Shown: piece after piece, positions 29,245 to 38,037 of the stretch
Layout: each line of letters starts with the position of its first letter
Numbering within the stretch: the first letter of the stretch is position 1
NCBI GenBank assembly: GCA_947465395.1
Contig: CANIAL010000008.1
Coordinates: 1 to 64,000, forward strand
Direction: 5' to 3'
From: Alphaproteobacteria bacterium
Lineage (GTDB): Bacteria > Pseudomonadota > Alphaproteobacteria > Micropepsales > Micropepsaceae
Length of the DNA stretch: 64,000 nt
Notes under the pieces: model-generated
Seen by the model: the letters and a program-made list of their open reading frames with translations, nothing else
What the model was told of the DNA's origin: nothing
Database searches by the model: none
Position numbers and translations under genes: made by a program

Positions 29245-29846
29245 ATTCCCTGGCCCTCAACATCCCGCGTGAGTGCCTTCACGCGTTCGGCGGCGGTTTC
29301 CATCCTGGGATCAAGCACCAAAACCCGCCGATACAGCTTCAGCGCACCGGGCTTGTCGCCGAAATCTTCCAGCATCTGGGCCAGCTCGCGCATGGCCAGA
29401 AAATGGCGGGGGTTGATGGTGACGGCTTTCTGCAGCGAGATCATCGCGCCCGCATGGTCATCGGCGGTCAGCTGCAACAGCGCGCGGGTGCGCCAGCCTT
29501 CGGCATAATCCGGCGCCAGGCGCGTCACCGCATCCGACAATTGCCGCGCCGTGCCGGGATCGGATTTTCCATCCGGTCCGGCCATCGCCATGTTGATGCG
29601 GGCCATCAGCAGGTCCACGCTGGGGCTGCCCGAAATCTTGAACGTCTCGGCCAGCCGCGCTTCGATGCCTTGCGCTTCTTCGGCGGTGTCGGCGTCCGCC
29701 AGCGCGGTGAACAATTTGTCCTGATCGCTTTTCTGGGGCGCGGGTTTTTTGGCAGCCGCGTTCTTCACCGCATCCGGCGCCGCATAAGACGCAGGCACAA
29801 ATGCCAGCATCGCCAGGACGGCGATCATGCTGCGCGGGGTTTTCAT
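29241..29846 (-). CDS. Exported tetratricopeptide-repeat protein
   Basis: 201 residues with a signal peptide (ending SYA-A). A basic K/A/P linker (about 28-42) is followed by helical repeats; two TPR-like units are clear, YAEGWRTRALLQLTADDHAG and HFLAMRELAQMLEDFGDKPG. Periplasmic scaffold of unknown partner. Confidence 0.8.
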   Translation of the reverse strand: MKTPRSMIAVLAMLAFVPASYAAPDAVKNAAAKKPAPQKSDQDKLFTALADADTAEEAQGIEARLAETFKISGSPSVDLLMARINMAMAGPDGKSDPGTARQLSDAVTRLAPDYAEGWRTRALLQLTADDHAGAMISLQKAVTINPRHFLAMRELAQMLEDFGDKPGALKLYRRVLVLDPRMETAAERVKALTRDVEGQGI

Positions 29847-29909
29847 GGAATGAAGTCTAGCGCCGCCGCGGCGCGAATTCCAAACGCGGCGTGACTTAGC
29901 CCTTACGCC

Positions 29910-30035
29910 TTAACCTTGGCGGGCCTTGAAGCGCGGGTTCTTCTTGTTGATCACATAGACCCGGCCCTTGCGGCGGATCACGCGGCAATCCTTGTCACGC
30001 TTTTTCAGGGACCGGAGGGAATTGCGAACCTTCAT
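29910..30035 (-). CDS. rpmJ: 50S ribosomal protein L36
   Basis: 41 residues read directly from the sequence: starts [20 protein letters not shown] and continues [20 protein letters not shown]. This is the longer, zinc-ligand-poor L36 form common in proteobacteria: only one cysteine remains, so it does not bind zinc through a CxxC-type site. Confidence 0.95.
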   Translation of the reverse strand: MKVRNSLRSLKKRDKDCRVIRRKGRVYVINKKNPRFKARQG

Positions 30036-30200
30036 CACACGCGCCTTTTTTAAGCCTTTCGGCCAAAAAGGCCGTCACCGCAAAGAGCGCGGAAGCTATT
30101 GCCCGGCCCCCGCCCTGTCAACACGGCAAAAAGGGCCGATTTCCGCCAAAAAATCCCAAAAATCGGCCCCCAAACCCCATCCGGCATGCTAGAAAAGGCC

Positions 30201-31517
30201 ATGCGCACGCCACCCAAGCCCAAGCTTTCGGCCCTGTTGCTGGCGGCCTGGCTTGCGGGCTGCGCGCCGCCCCCCAACCCCGCGCCGCCGGCCGCCGTCT
30301 CCATCCCCATGACGGCGCCTGCTCCGCCGCTCTTGCCCGTGCTGCGCGGCGATCCCGGCTTCCAGGATTTCGTGCGCGGCTTCCGCGAACAGGCCCTGGC
30401 CCGGGGCGTGACGCCCCAGACCTGGTTCGCCGCCTTCAATGGCGTGGAGCCGGTGGGCGGCATGGGCGAGATCATCGCCGAGCAGCCCGAATTCGTGCGG
30501 CCCATCTGGCGCTACCTGGACGGCGCGGTGTCGGCGCGGCGGATCAAGGACGCCAAGATCATGCTATCCCGCCATGCCGACCTGCTGGCCGGGATAGAAG
30601 AAAAACAGGGCGTGCCGCGCGAGATACTGGTGGCCATCTGGGGCATGGAGACGGATTTCGGCACCAGCATCGGCAGCTACAATATCTTCGCCACACTGGC
30701 CACGCGCGCCTGGATGGGCGGCGACCAGCGCCAGGCCGGCGCGGAGCGCGAATTGATCGCCGCCTTGCTGTTGCTGCAACAGCAGGATTTCAAGCCTTCG
30801 CAGATGGTCGCATCCTGGGCCGGCGCCTTCGGCCAGACCCAGTTCATGCCCACCACATTTTCGCGCTTTGGCGTTGACGGCGATGGCGATGGCAAGATTG
30901 ACCTTTGGCATTCAACAGCCGATGCGCTGGCCAGCGCCGCCAATCTTTTGGCGCGCCAGGGCTGGCAAAAAGGCATGCCCTGGGCAGTGGAAGTGACCCT
31001 GCCCAAGGGCTTTGACTGGCAGGACGCCGATCTGGGGATCGAAAAATCGCTATCGGAATGGCGGGCGCGCGGCGTCAAATCCGTCTTCGCCACCCTGCCG
31101 CTGGACGGCGATATCAAGGCCGCGCTTTACATACCTGCCGGCGCGCATGGCGCGGCCTTTCTCACCTTCGCCAATTTCAAGGTGATCATGAAATACAACA
31201 ACGCCGCCTCTTATGCGCTTTCGGTGGGGGTGCTGGCCGATCGCATGATGGACCGGCCCCCCATCAAGGCGGCCTGGCCGGCGAAGGACCCGCTATTGTC
31301 CCGCGCCCAGCGCCAGCGGCTCCAGGCGGCGCTGGCAGGGCTGGGTTTTGACAGCGGGGAGCATGACGGCCTGCTGGGGACCCGCACCCGGACCGCCCTG
31401 CGGTTGTACCAGAGCCAGCGGGGCCTGGTGGCCGACGGCTATCCCAGCATGGCCATGCTGGAGCGCCTGGACCGGGAGGCCGAAAAGCCAGCAAATCCGG
31501 CCTCAAAAGCCCCTTAA
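30201..31517 (+). CDS. Lytic murein transglycosylase lipoprotein (MltB family)
   Basis: 438 residues from the ATG at 30201; an in-frame ATG at 30186 is possible. The signal peptide has a lipobox LAGC with C21 as the lipidated residue. The SLT_2 catalytic domain has E150 in AIWGMETDFGTSIG, with FGQTQFMPTTF and the DGDGDGKIDLW loop. A C-terminal PG_binding_1 domain (about 360-425) includes LLGTRTRTALRLYQ. It cleaves peptidoglycan to 1,6-anhydro-muropeptides, probably from the outer membrane. Confidence 0.93.
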   Translation: MRTPPKPKLSALLLAAWLAGCAPPPNPAPPAAVSIPMTAPAPPLLPVLRGDPGFQDFVRGFREQALARGVTPQTWFAAFNGVEPVGGMGEIIAEQPEFVRPIWRYLDGAVSARRIKDAKIMLSRHADLLAGIEEKQGVPREILVAIWGMETDFGTSIGSYNIFATLATRAWMGGDQRQAGAERELIAALLLLQQQDFKPSQMVASWAGAFGQTQFMPTTFSRFGVDGDGDGKIDLWHSTADALASAANLLARQGWQKGMPWAVEVTLPKGFDWQDADLGIEKSLSEWRARGVKSVFATLPLDGDIKAALYIPAGAHGAAFLTFANFKVIMKYNNAASYALSVGVLADRMMDRPPIKAAWPAKDPLLSRAQRQRLQAALAGLGFDSGEHDGLLGTRTRTALRLYQSQRGLVADGYPSMAMLERLDREAEKPANPASKAP

Positions 31518-31518
31518 T

Positions 31519-31556
31519 TCCCCCTCCAAACGGGGGGCTGGGGCTTTGGTTTTTAC
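31519..31556 (+). terminator. GC-rich hairpin after the transglycosylase gene
   Basis: CCCCCTCC-aaa-CGGGGGG region followed by CTTTGGTTTTTA. Also resembles the outer arm of the dispersed inverted repeat, so it may be a truncated copy serving as terminator. Confidence 0.5.
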
Positions 31557-31606
31557 GCGCTATGTCGTAAATTGTCGGTCCCCGCCACACATGGCGGGAG
31601 GAAGTT

Positions 31607-32212
31607 TTGGATTTGCCCCGCATCTTGAGTGAGATGGAGATTGCGGGCTTTCGCGAGAAGCTCTGCGCCGTCGCCACCCGCATCGTGGTCGAGCACGGCC
31701 ATGAGGGTTTCAACATGCGCCTGCTGGCATCGCGCATGGGTATCAGCGCCATGACCCCCTATCGCTATTTCAAGGACAAGGACGAAATCCTGTCCGCCAT
31801 CCGCGCCCGCGCCTTTGACCATTTCGCCGACCAGCTGGAAGCAGCATTGGCAAAACCGGGCAACGCGGCGGAACGCGGCGCGGCATTGGCCAAGGCTTAT
31901 GTGCGTTTCGCGCTGGAAGAACAGGTTTGCTACCGGCTGATGTTCGACCTGGCCCAGGCGCCGGGCGCGGCCCAGGTGCCCGAACTGGCCGCCGCCGAGA
32001 AACGCGCCCGCGCCGCCATTACCGATCCAGTGCGCGGGTTGATCGCCGATGGCGCCTACAAGGGCGATGCCGACATGATCGGGCATGTTTTCTGGGCGGC
32101 GCTGCACGGCGCGGTAGTGCTGCATCTGGCGGGCAAGCTGGACGGGGCGGTGAATTTCGAGGCGCTGCTGGCGGAAGTCACCGCCATGCTGCGCCAGATG
32201 TACAAGCCCTAG
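31607..32212 (+). CDS. TetR family transcriptional regulator
   Basis: 201 residues. TTG at 31607 is chosen because GGGAGGAAG lies just before it; an ATG at 31634 is the alternative. N-terminal helix-turn-helix: LLASRMGISAMTPYRYFKDKDEIL. The C-terminal ligand domain resembles the WHG-type TetR_C group (EEQVCYRLMFDLAQAP, FWAALHGAVVLHLAGKL). It overlaps by four bases the end of the convergent TonB-dependent receptor and may control that cluster. Confidence 0.88.
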   Translation: MDLPRILSEMEIAGFREKLCAVATRIVVEHGHEGFNMRLLASRMGISAMTPYRYFKDKDEILSAIRARAFDHFADQLEAALAKPGNAAERGAALAKAYVRFALEEQVCYRLMFDLAQAPGAAQVPELAAAEKRARAAITDPVRGLIADGAYKGDADMIGHVFWAALHGAVVLHLAGKLDGAVNFEALLAEVTAMLRQMYKP

Positions 32213-34578
32213 AAGCTGCGCTTCAAGGTGATGCGCAAAATGCGGCCCATGCCCGGCAGCGCCGACAGGTTGGCATATGTATCCGCGCCCGGTGTGAAGC
32301 TTTTGGCATCCGCCAGATTGTTCACATTCAGGCTGACATCCCACAGGCCTAGCCGCACATAGCCGGACGCGTTGAGCGTGATGGATTGCGGGAAAACCAG
32401 CGGCGTGGTCACGGTCTGGATGGTGCGCGAGACATAGGTGCCGCTGACGCTGGCGCCCCAGCCCGCATCATCGGCGGTGTAGGTGATGGCGGGGCTGACC
32501 ACCCAGTCCGGCAACAGCGTGTCCTGGTATTCGCCGGGGCGGATGCTGGAAAAATCAAAAGTGACGTAAGAGCCGCCAAAGCCTGATTGCGGCGGCAGGC
32601 CAGCTACCCGCGCCGGAAGATAGGCAAAGCTGTGATCAGGGCCGCGCACCATGGAACGCTGGCGGCTTCCGGCAAAGGTAAAGCTGACATTGTCGCTGGC
32701 GACATAGCGGATTTCCGCTTCCAGCCCCTGCGCCTTGCGTCCGATCACGGTGGTGACACCGGCGCCTTGCAGCAGCTGCGTGCGCGATTGCGCGTACCAG
32801 GCCATGCTCCCCACCAGATGCTGGTCCAGCAGGTCGAACTTCACGCCCACTTCATTCAGGAACGATGCCGACAGCCAGTCGCGCCCCGCCAGCAGGGATG
32901 TCGCCACCTGGCCCGCCTGCCCGATTTCCACGGCACTGGACTTGGCGTTGGTGATGTAAGGCACGATGCCGAAGGGCGTCTTCCAGGAAAGACTGACGGA
33001 ATAGGTGAAAACACCCTTGCCGCCCTTGCCGTCCGGCGGCTCGAACGCCATCACGCCCAGATCAACCGAGCGCACATTGTAATTGTCGTAGCGCCCGCCA
33101 ACGGTGAGATCCAGGCCGTTGTCCCATGATGTGTCATTGACCAGGAACAGCCCGCCATCCGTCACCGTGCTGCGGACATCATTTTCGAAGCCCAGTCCCA
33201 CCGCGCCCGGCGGATCGGGGGTGAAGGGCGAATCCAGGATGTCATTGGCGGCGGCGCCCGCGCTGATATCGCGCCGGTCCAGCGCGATGACGCCGCTGTT
33301 GAAGCTTTCGCGCCCCACGGCATGGGCATAGCGGTAGGAACCACCGATGATGGACTGGCTGGAAAACAGGCCCCATGTGCGCGAGAAATCGTATCGCGCC
33401 CGCGCTTCAAAAATGTCGCTGCGATATGATCCCGGAAAGCCGTACGAAACAAAGCGGTCGTTAGACAAGGTATCGGTGAAAAGCTGCAGGCGGACGGCAT
33501 CGCCGCCGTCCAGCATGCGCGCAAGATCGACATAGCCGGTATGGGTGGTGGTGCGCGAAAAATCCACGCCTTTGGCGATATAGACGGTGCGCCGGTCCAG
33601 ATGCGTGGTGCCGACGCCGGTGTCCAGGCTGTGCGTGGCGTCAGTGCAGGCGCCGCAGAACGGCACCACCTGATACAGCGGCTGAAAGCCGGGATCGAAG
33701 GCGTAAGGATTGCCGCCAAGCTCGTTGAGGGTGAGGCGGCCATTGCCGTCTGCATCCTTCAGCGACGTATCGCGCCCCGTTATATAGGCGCCGTTGTCTA
33801 TCAGGGTTTGGGTTAGGCGGTTCCAGCCCGGCGTCTGCACCTGGCCGTCGGCGTGATAGAACATGTAATCGGCGGACAGCGACCAGTCGCCTGCCGAAAA
33901 ATCGCCCGAAAATTGCAGAAGCTGGTGGCTGGGATGCAGGCCGCGATAAAAGCTGAAGGAATCGTCCAGCTCGCCATAGGCATGGACGCCGCCAGCTGCA
34001 AAACCCAAAGCCACCGGCGCGCTGACCTGCGCGGTCATGTTGCGCCTGGAATAGCTGCCATAGGTTACACTGGCGTCGCCGCTGATTTCGTCCTGCCGCG
34101 CGTTGGCGATGCTCTTGGGAATGAAATTGAGCTGCCCGCCCACCTTGCCCGCACCATAGATGGCCGATGGCGGCCCGCGCACGATTTCCACCCGCGCCGC
34201 ATCGCCCAAAGGCGTCTCGTAAGTGCCGCGATTTTCCGCCCGCTTAAAGCCGCGGAAATAATTTTCCGCCAATGTGCCGCGCAGATTGACCGCGCCTTCC
34301 ACGCCGTAAAAACTGGCAGTATAGGCGGACGGTGTCACGCGGGTCAGGTCGTCCACCCCATCCACGCCGTACCGGTCCATGGTGGCGGCACTGACGGTGG
34401 TGACGGCGCGGGGCGTTTCGGTCAGCGGCTTGGCCAGGCCAAAGGCCGCCGTGCCGGGCGCGGTTTCGATCAGATGGGCGCGGTCGCCGGTGACGGTGAT
34501 GCTTTCCATTTGTTGCGCGGCAGCCGGTGCAGAAAGCGACACCAGCATGACAATCACCTGACGCACATACACACGCAT
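32209..34578 (-). CDS. TonB-dependent receptor
   Basis: 789 residues from the ATG at 34578, signal peptide ending AAAQ. A TonB-box-like ESITVTG lies near the mature N-terminus. The plug domain has TETPRAVTTVSAATMDRYGV, VNLRGTLAENYFRGF, VEIVRGPPSAIYGAGKVGGQ, then a beta-barrel ending in F (LRITLKRSF). The plug resembles FhuA/FecA-type siderophore receptors, but the neighbours (DAAO-like flavoprotein, MFS carrier) argue for an organic substrate. It follows the MFS gene by 67 bases. Confidence 0.92.
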   Translation of the reverse strand: MRVYVRQVIVMLVSLSAPAAAQQMESITVTGDRAHLIETAPGTAAFGLAKPLTETPRAVTTVSAATMDRYGVDGVDDLTRVTPSAYTASFYGVEGAVNLRGTLAENYFRGFKRAENRGTYETPLGDAARVEIVRGPPSAIYGAGKVGGQLNFIPKSIANARQDEISGDASVTYGSYSRRNMTAQVSAPVALGFAAGGVHAYGELDDSFSFYRGLHPSHQLLQFSGDFSAGDWSLSADYMFYHADGQVQTPGWNRLTQTLIDNGAYITGRDTSLKDADGNGRLTLNELGGNPYAFDPGFQPLYQVVPFCGACTDATHSLDTGVGTTHLDRRTVYIAKGVDFSRTTTHTGYVDLARMLDGGDAVRLQLFTDTLSNDRFVSYGFPGSYRSDIFEARARYDFSRTWGLFSSQSIIGGSYRYAHAVGRESFNSGVIALDRRDISAGAAANDILDSPFTPDPPGAVGLGFENDVRSTVTDGGLFLVNDTSWDNGLDLTVGGRYDNYNVRSVDLGVMAFEPPDGKGGKGVFTYSVSLSWKTPFGIVPYITNAKSSAVEIGQAGQVATSLLAGRDWLSASFLNEVGVKFDLLDQHLVGSMAWYAQSRTQLLQGAGVTTVIGRKAQGLEAEIRYVASDNVSFTFAGSRQRSMVRGPDHSFAYLPARVAGLPPQSGFGGSYVTFDFSSIRPGEYQDTLLPDWVVSPAITYTADDAGWGASVSGTYVSRTIQTVTTPLVFPQSITLNASGYVRLGLWDVSLNVNNLADAKSFTPGADTYANLSALPGMGRILRITLKRSF

Positions 34579-34645
34579 GGTTCTGATCGTTTGAAAAGCG
34601 CGCATGTTCTAGCAGGTGGAATGCCGCCCACAAGCGCCGCCGCCT

Positions 34646-35869
34646 TTATGCCGCAGGATTTCCGGGCGCTGCACCCATGCGCGGAGCGCGCATCAGGATC
34701 ACCGCCAGCATCACCGCCGCCACCACCACCGCCAGGATGATGAAGGCGGGCACGAACTGGCCGCTGCGGTCAAAGATGAAGCCGGCAAAGGCCGGTCCCA
34801 CCGCGCCGATGGTGGAAATCAGATTGACGGTGGAAAACAGTTCCAGATTGGGACCGCGACCGAAATATTCCAGCAGCAGGATGGTAGAGGCGAAAAAAGT
34901 CAGGCCATAGCCGATGCCGATGCCGCCGGCGAAGACCAGCATCATGGGCGCACCCTGCGCCGCGCCAAGCGCCAGAAGCCCCACGATCAGAAGGACCAAG
35001 GCCGCCAGCAACATGGTCTTGGCGGACACGAAACGCCCTGCCACGCCGCCCAGGAATCGCGCAAAGGAGTTGAGCATGGCTTCCAGGCTCATCAGCGCGC
35101 CTGCCACCACGGGGGCGACGCCATGGGTCATCAGATGCGCCACCGCCACGGCATTGACGGTGATGCCAACGAACAGGAAAGCGGAATAGGCGGCGGCCAG
35201 CACGGCGAATTGCGGCGTGCGCAGCGCGGATTTCACGTCCCAGCTTTGCGACGTGATGGCGGGATCGGGATCGCGGCTGCCTTCAAGATTGGTAGTGACA
35301 TCCACCAGCATGGCCGAGATCGCGCCCAACACCAGCACGGCGATGGCGGCGAAAATCCAGTAGCCGCGCCAGCCGCCAAATCCACCACTGATCGCCGACA
35401 CCCAGAAATACAGAGGAGGACCTGCCACGCCGCCCAGGCCCCCGATGGTGAAATAAAGCCCAAAGGCAAAAGACGGGCGCGCGAAAACGCGGCTGAGCAA
35501 ATATGTCCCCGGCACCGTGGCCAGGGTCATGAAACTGAGGCCCGCCAGCGAACAGCCCAGGAAATAAAGCCAAAGACCTTGCGCGCGGGCGAGCGCCACG
35601 AACCCCGCCGCCATCAAGATGGCGCCCAGCATCAGGGCGGCGCGCACGCCCAGCCGCCGTATCAGCACCGCGGGAATAAGACTGGCCAGGCCCGTGAAAA
35701 CGCCCAGCAGCGAGAAACCGGTACCCGCCGCGCCCCAGCTCCAGTGCAGCTCGGCCACCATGGCGGGCAGGACCACGCCCAGGGATGAGAATGTCAGCGC
35801 GGTGATGAGAAAAAACATCAGGCTGACGCACGCCAGCGTTACCCAGGCACGAACGGAAGCCTCGATCAT
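34646..35869 (-). CDS. MFS transporter
   Basis: 407 residues with 12 predicted TM helices. The N-half carries AVLIRRLGVRAALMLGA (the loop 2-3 motif A region) and the C-half GRFVSAKTMLLAAL. It resembles the oxalate/formate-antiporter-like and monocarboxylate groups. Its start overlaps by four bases the stop of the flavoprotein gene, so the two are translationally coupled and the substrate may be that flavoprotein's substrate or product. Confidence 0.9.
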   Translation of the reverse strand: MIEASVRAWVTLACVSLMFFLITALTFSSLGVVLPAMVAELHWSWGAAGTGFSLLGVFTGLASLIPAVLIRRLGVRAALMLGAILMAAGFVALARAQGLWLYFLGCSLAGLSFMTLATVPGTYLLSRVFARPSFAFGLYFTIGGLGGVAGPPLYFWVSAISGGFGGWRGYWIFAAIAVLVLGAISAMLVDVTTNLEGSRDPDPAITSQSWDVKSALRTPQFAVLAAAYSAFLFVGITVNAVAVAHLMTHGVAPVVAGALMSLEAMLNSFARFLGGVAGRFVSAKTMLLAALVLLIVGLLALGAAQGAPMMLVFAGGIGIGYGLTFFASTILLLEYFGRGPNLELFSTVNLISTIGAVGPAFAGFIFDRSGQFVPAFIILAVVVAAVMLAVILMRAPRMGAAPGNPAA

Positions 35870-37062
35870 GCGCGGGGGAAACGCGAATAAAGCTCTTCCA
35901 GCACGCCCACCGCCTTGTCGGCTTCGGCACGGTCGGCCACTTCGCGGCCATTGTCATAGCCCTTCATGTCGCCGCCATCCACCGCCTGCACCACGATGCC
36001 GTCTGTGCGCGACCAGGTGGAGACATCGCGATAGGACAGGGCGTAGCGCACTTCCGGCTGCGGGATAAGCCAGGCGATCTGGCCACGCACCGGCACGATG
36101 GAATTGTCGTTCCACCATTCGCGCGCCGCATAGCCGGGGCAGTTGATCACGGTTTTTTCCGCAAGCTGCGTCAGCTCGCGCGGGTCGCGGAATTCCTGGC
36201 GCACGAACTTGCCGCCGGCCAGGAAGAAATCCGTCATCAAGGTATGGCTGTAATTGGCGATGTTGAACTGCATCGTCTCCGAGCGACGCACATATTTCAC
36301 TGGAAACGGCGTGGCGGCAGGCGGAATATCCTGTGCGCGCGGCGTCAGGTCACGGATGCGGTCATTGTAATGGGCGAAATCCAGCGAGCCAGGCGGCTCC
36401 GACGCTTCGCGGAAAGGCGTGTCCGACAGGGAATAGCGGTCCGTCCATTGCACGGGATTGCCGGGCAGGCCCAGATACTGGCGATAGATCTTGAAGGATG
36501 TTCGCGCCATCTGTTCCCAGGTCTCGGCGAAAGCCGGCCCCGCCACATCGGCCAGCGCAATGCGCGAATCCGGCGTCCAGCCGCCAGTGGCCCGCGCCGA
36601 GCGCGTCTGGGGAAGCTGGTCGCGGGCATAGATGGTGACGGCCGCGCCCTGGCGCTGCGCCGTGATGGCCGAGGTAAGCCCGATCGCGCCGCAGCCTATC
36701 ACGGCGATGGATTTGGGCCGGTTGATCATGGCCTGGCCCACCGCCATCGCCGCCGATCCCCAGGACAGCGACCAGCCGCTGCCGCCATGGCCGTAATTGT
36801 GCACCACGCGGGTGTCGCCCATCATTTCGGTTTCGATGCGCGGCCCCTTGGCGCGGAAGGGGCGCAGGCACACCGTGATGTCGAACAGACGATCGGCATG
36901 GGCGCGAATGGGCATCAGACGCGGCGGCACATCCTGGGCCGAAAGGCCCAAAGCGGGCGCGGTGCGCGCGCCCGGTGCCGCGCATGCCCCAAGACCTGCC
37001 AAACCGCCAAAGGCCAGCGAAGTCGTCAACAGGCGGCGGCGATCCAGATTTTTCGACGTCAT
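35866..37062 (-). CDS. Exported FAD-dependent oxidoreductase, circularly permuted D-amino-acid-oxidase type
   Basis: 398 residues from the ATG at 37062 (an ATG at 37074 is alternative). The N-terminus has DRRRLLTTS and a hydrophobic run ending LGAC, so it is probably Tat-exported and perhaps lipidated. Residues 67-102 (RPFRAKGPRIE, then HNYGHGGSGWSLSWG) match the part of D-amino-acid oxidase that is normally at the C-terminus. Only afterwards comes the FAD Rossmann motif AVIGCGAIGLTSA (121-133), normally at the N-terminus. The protein ends after the VPVRGQIAWL region and GGDMKGYDN. The order is thus permuted. Substrate unknown. Confidence 0.85.
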   Translation of the reverse strand: MTSKNLDRRRLLTTSLAFGGLAGLGACAAPGARTAPALGLSAQDVPPRLMPIRAHADRLFDITVCLRPFRAKGPRIETEMMGDTRVVHNYGHGGSGWSLSWGSAAMAVGQAMINRPKSIAVIGCGAIGLTSAITAQRQGAAVTIYARDQLPQTRSARATGGWTPDSRIALADVAGPAFAETWEQMARTSFKIYRQYLGLPGNPVQWTDRYSLSDTPFREASEPPGSLDFAHYNDRIRDLTPRAQDIPPAATPFPVKYVRRSETMQFNIANYSHTLMTDFFLAGGKFVRQEFRDPRELTQLAEKTVINCPGYAAREWWNDNSIVPVRGQIAWLIPQPEVRYALSYRDVSTWSRTDGIVVQAVDGGDMKGYDNGREVADRAEADKAVGVLEELYSRFPRA

Positions 37063-37138
37063 GGCGGCCCCCAATTCGGTGCGCCAAAACTAGCCCCCTC
37101 GCCTGTCCGGGGCAACGCCGATGCTGTAGCGTCGCCGG

Positions 37139-37462
37139 ATGACAAAGGAAGAAATCACCGCCTGGGCGCTGGCCAATGGCTGGCAGATGATGGACGGCTT
37201 TCCCAGCCTGACCAAGCCCACCGCGCCGCGTCCGGCCATTGTGCGGCTGGTGCTGAAAGCCACTGTCGCCAGCGTGGAGATCAAGAAGCCTGCGGGCAAA
37301 TGGGAAAAAGTCTCGGGCGCGGCCTACAAGGACATCGCGGCAGATGCGGAAAGCGGCATGCCGGGCGGATTGGGGCTTGGCACCATTTCGGGCATCACGC
37401 TTTTGATGCGCGACAACAAGGACCGCATGGTCTTTGCGAAGTTTGCGGCGCCGAAATCTTAG
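37139..37462 (+). CDS. Conserved-looking hypothetical protein
   Basis: 107 residues, starting MTKEEITAWALANGWQMMDG. Predicted short N-terminal helix, then alternating strands (IVRLVLKATVASVEIKK) and a glycine-rich loop. No signal peptide, TM segment or recognised family. Codon use (strong GC3) is like that of its neighbours, which supports a real gene. Divergent from the permuted oxidase. Confidence 0.65.
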   Translation: MTKEEITAWALANGWQMMDGFPSLTKPTAPRPAIVRLVLKATVASVEIKKPAGKWEKVSGAAYKDIAADAESGMPGGLGLGTISGITLLMRDNKDRMVFAKFAAPKS

Positions 37463-37487
37463 GAAAACCCCGATCGAAAACTCAGGC

Positions 37488-37593
37488 CCGCCCTCCCCTG
37501 CGCGCGCGTAGCGCGCTGGCGGGGGAGGTGGCCGTAGCAATGCGAAGGATGTCCAGTGGACATCCGAGCAGGTTGCGAAGGCCGGAGGGGGTA
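37488..37593 (+). repeat. Dispersed GC-rich inverted-repeat element, copy 4 (subtype A)
   Basis: GCCCTCCCC, GCGCGCGTAGCGCGC, GGGGGAGGTGGCCGTAGCA, GGATGTCC-N3-GGACATCC, CGAAGGCCGGAGGGGG. Nearly identical to copy 1 from the GGGGGAGG block onward. It ends beside the cytochrome c stop codon. Confidence 0.88.
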
Positions 37594-37598
37594 AATAA

Positions 37599-38018
37599 CT
37601 AGCGCTGTGCCTTCACGTCTTCCGGCTTCACCTTGTCCTTATAACGATTTCCGAAATTGCTGCGGATGTAGTTGACCACATCGGCCACCTGCTGGTCGCT
37701 GAGGAAATTCTTCAGCGCCGGCATCGCCTTTTGCCCATTGACGATCACCGAGATGGGATAGGCGGCGGTTTCCAGATTGGCGTCCTTGGCCAGCGCCGGA
37801 TACATGCCCGCGCCAACCGCGCCCTTGGCATCGGTCATGTGGCAGCCCTGGCAGACACCCTTGAAGACGGCTTCGCCGCCCTTGAACTGGGTCCAGGCGC
37901 CGCCGCGGCCCATGGCGCCGGTGCCGATATCCTGGGAATCATCGGCGCGCGTGGGCAGGCTGACCAGCGCAGACGCAAGCGCCAGGATTGCCGCGGTGGC
38001 GGCAAGACGGATTTTCAT
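37599..38018 (-). CDS. Exported class I cytochrome c
   Basis: 139 residues with a signal peptide (cleavage after TRA). One haem site, CQGCH, a distal methionine probably in KAMPALKNF, and a C-terminal helix QQVADVVNYIRSNF. It starts 19 bases after the stop of the flavin amine oxidase, with GGGAGAG before its ATG, so the two form an operon. The likely role is as electron acceptor for that flavoenzyme, by analogy with CycN and NicA2 of nicotine-degrading Pseudomonas. Confidence 0.93.
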   Translation of the reverse strand: MKIRLAATAAILALASALVSLPTRADDSQDIGTGAMGRGGAWTQFKGGEAVFKGVCQGCHMTDAKGAVGAGMYPALAKDANLETAAYPISVIVNGQKAMPALKNFLSDQQVADVVNYIRSNFGNRYKDKVKPEDVKAQR

Positions 38019-38037
38019 TTTTCTCTCCCAAACTTGT

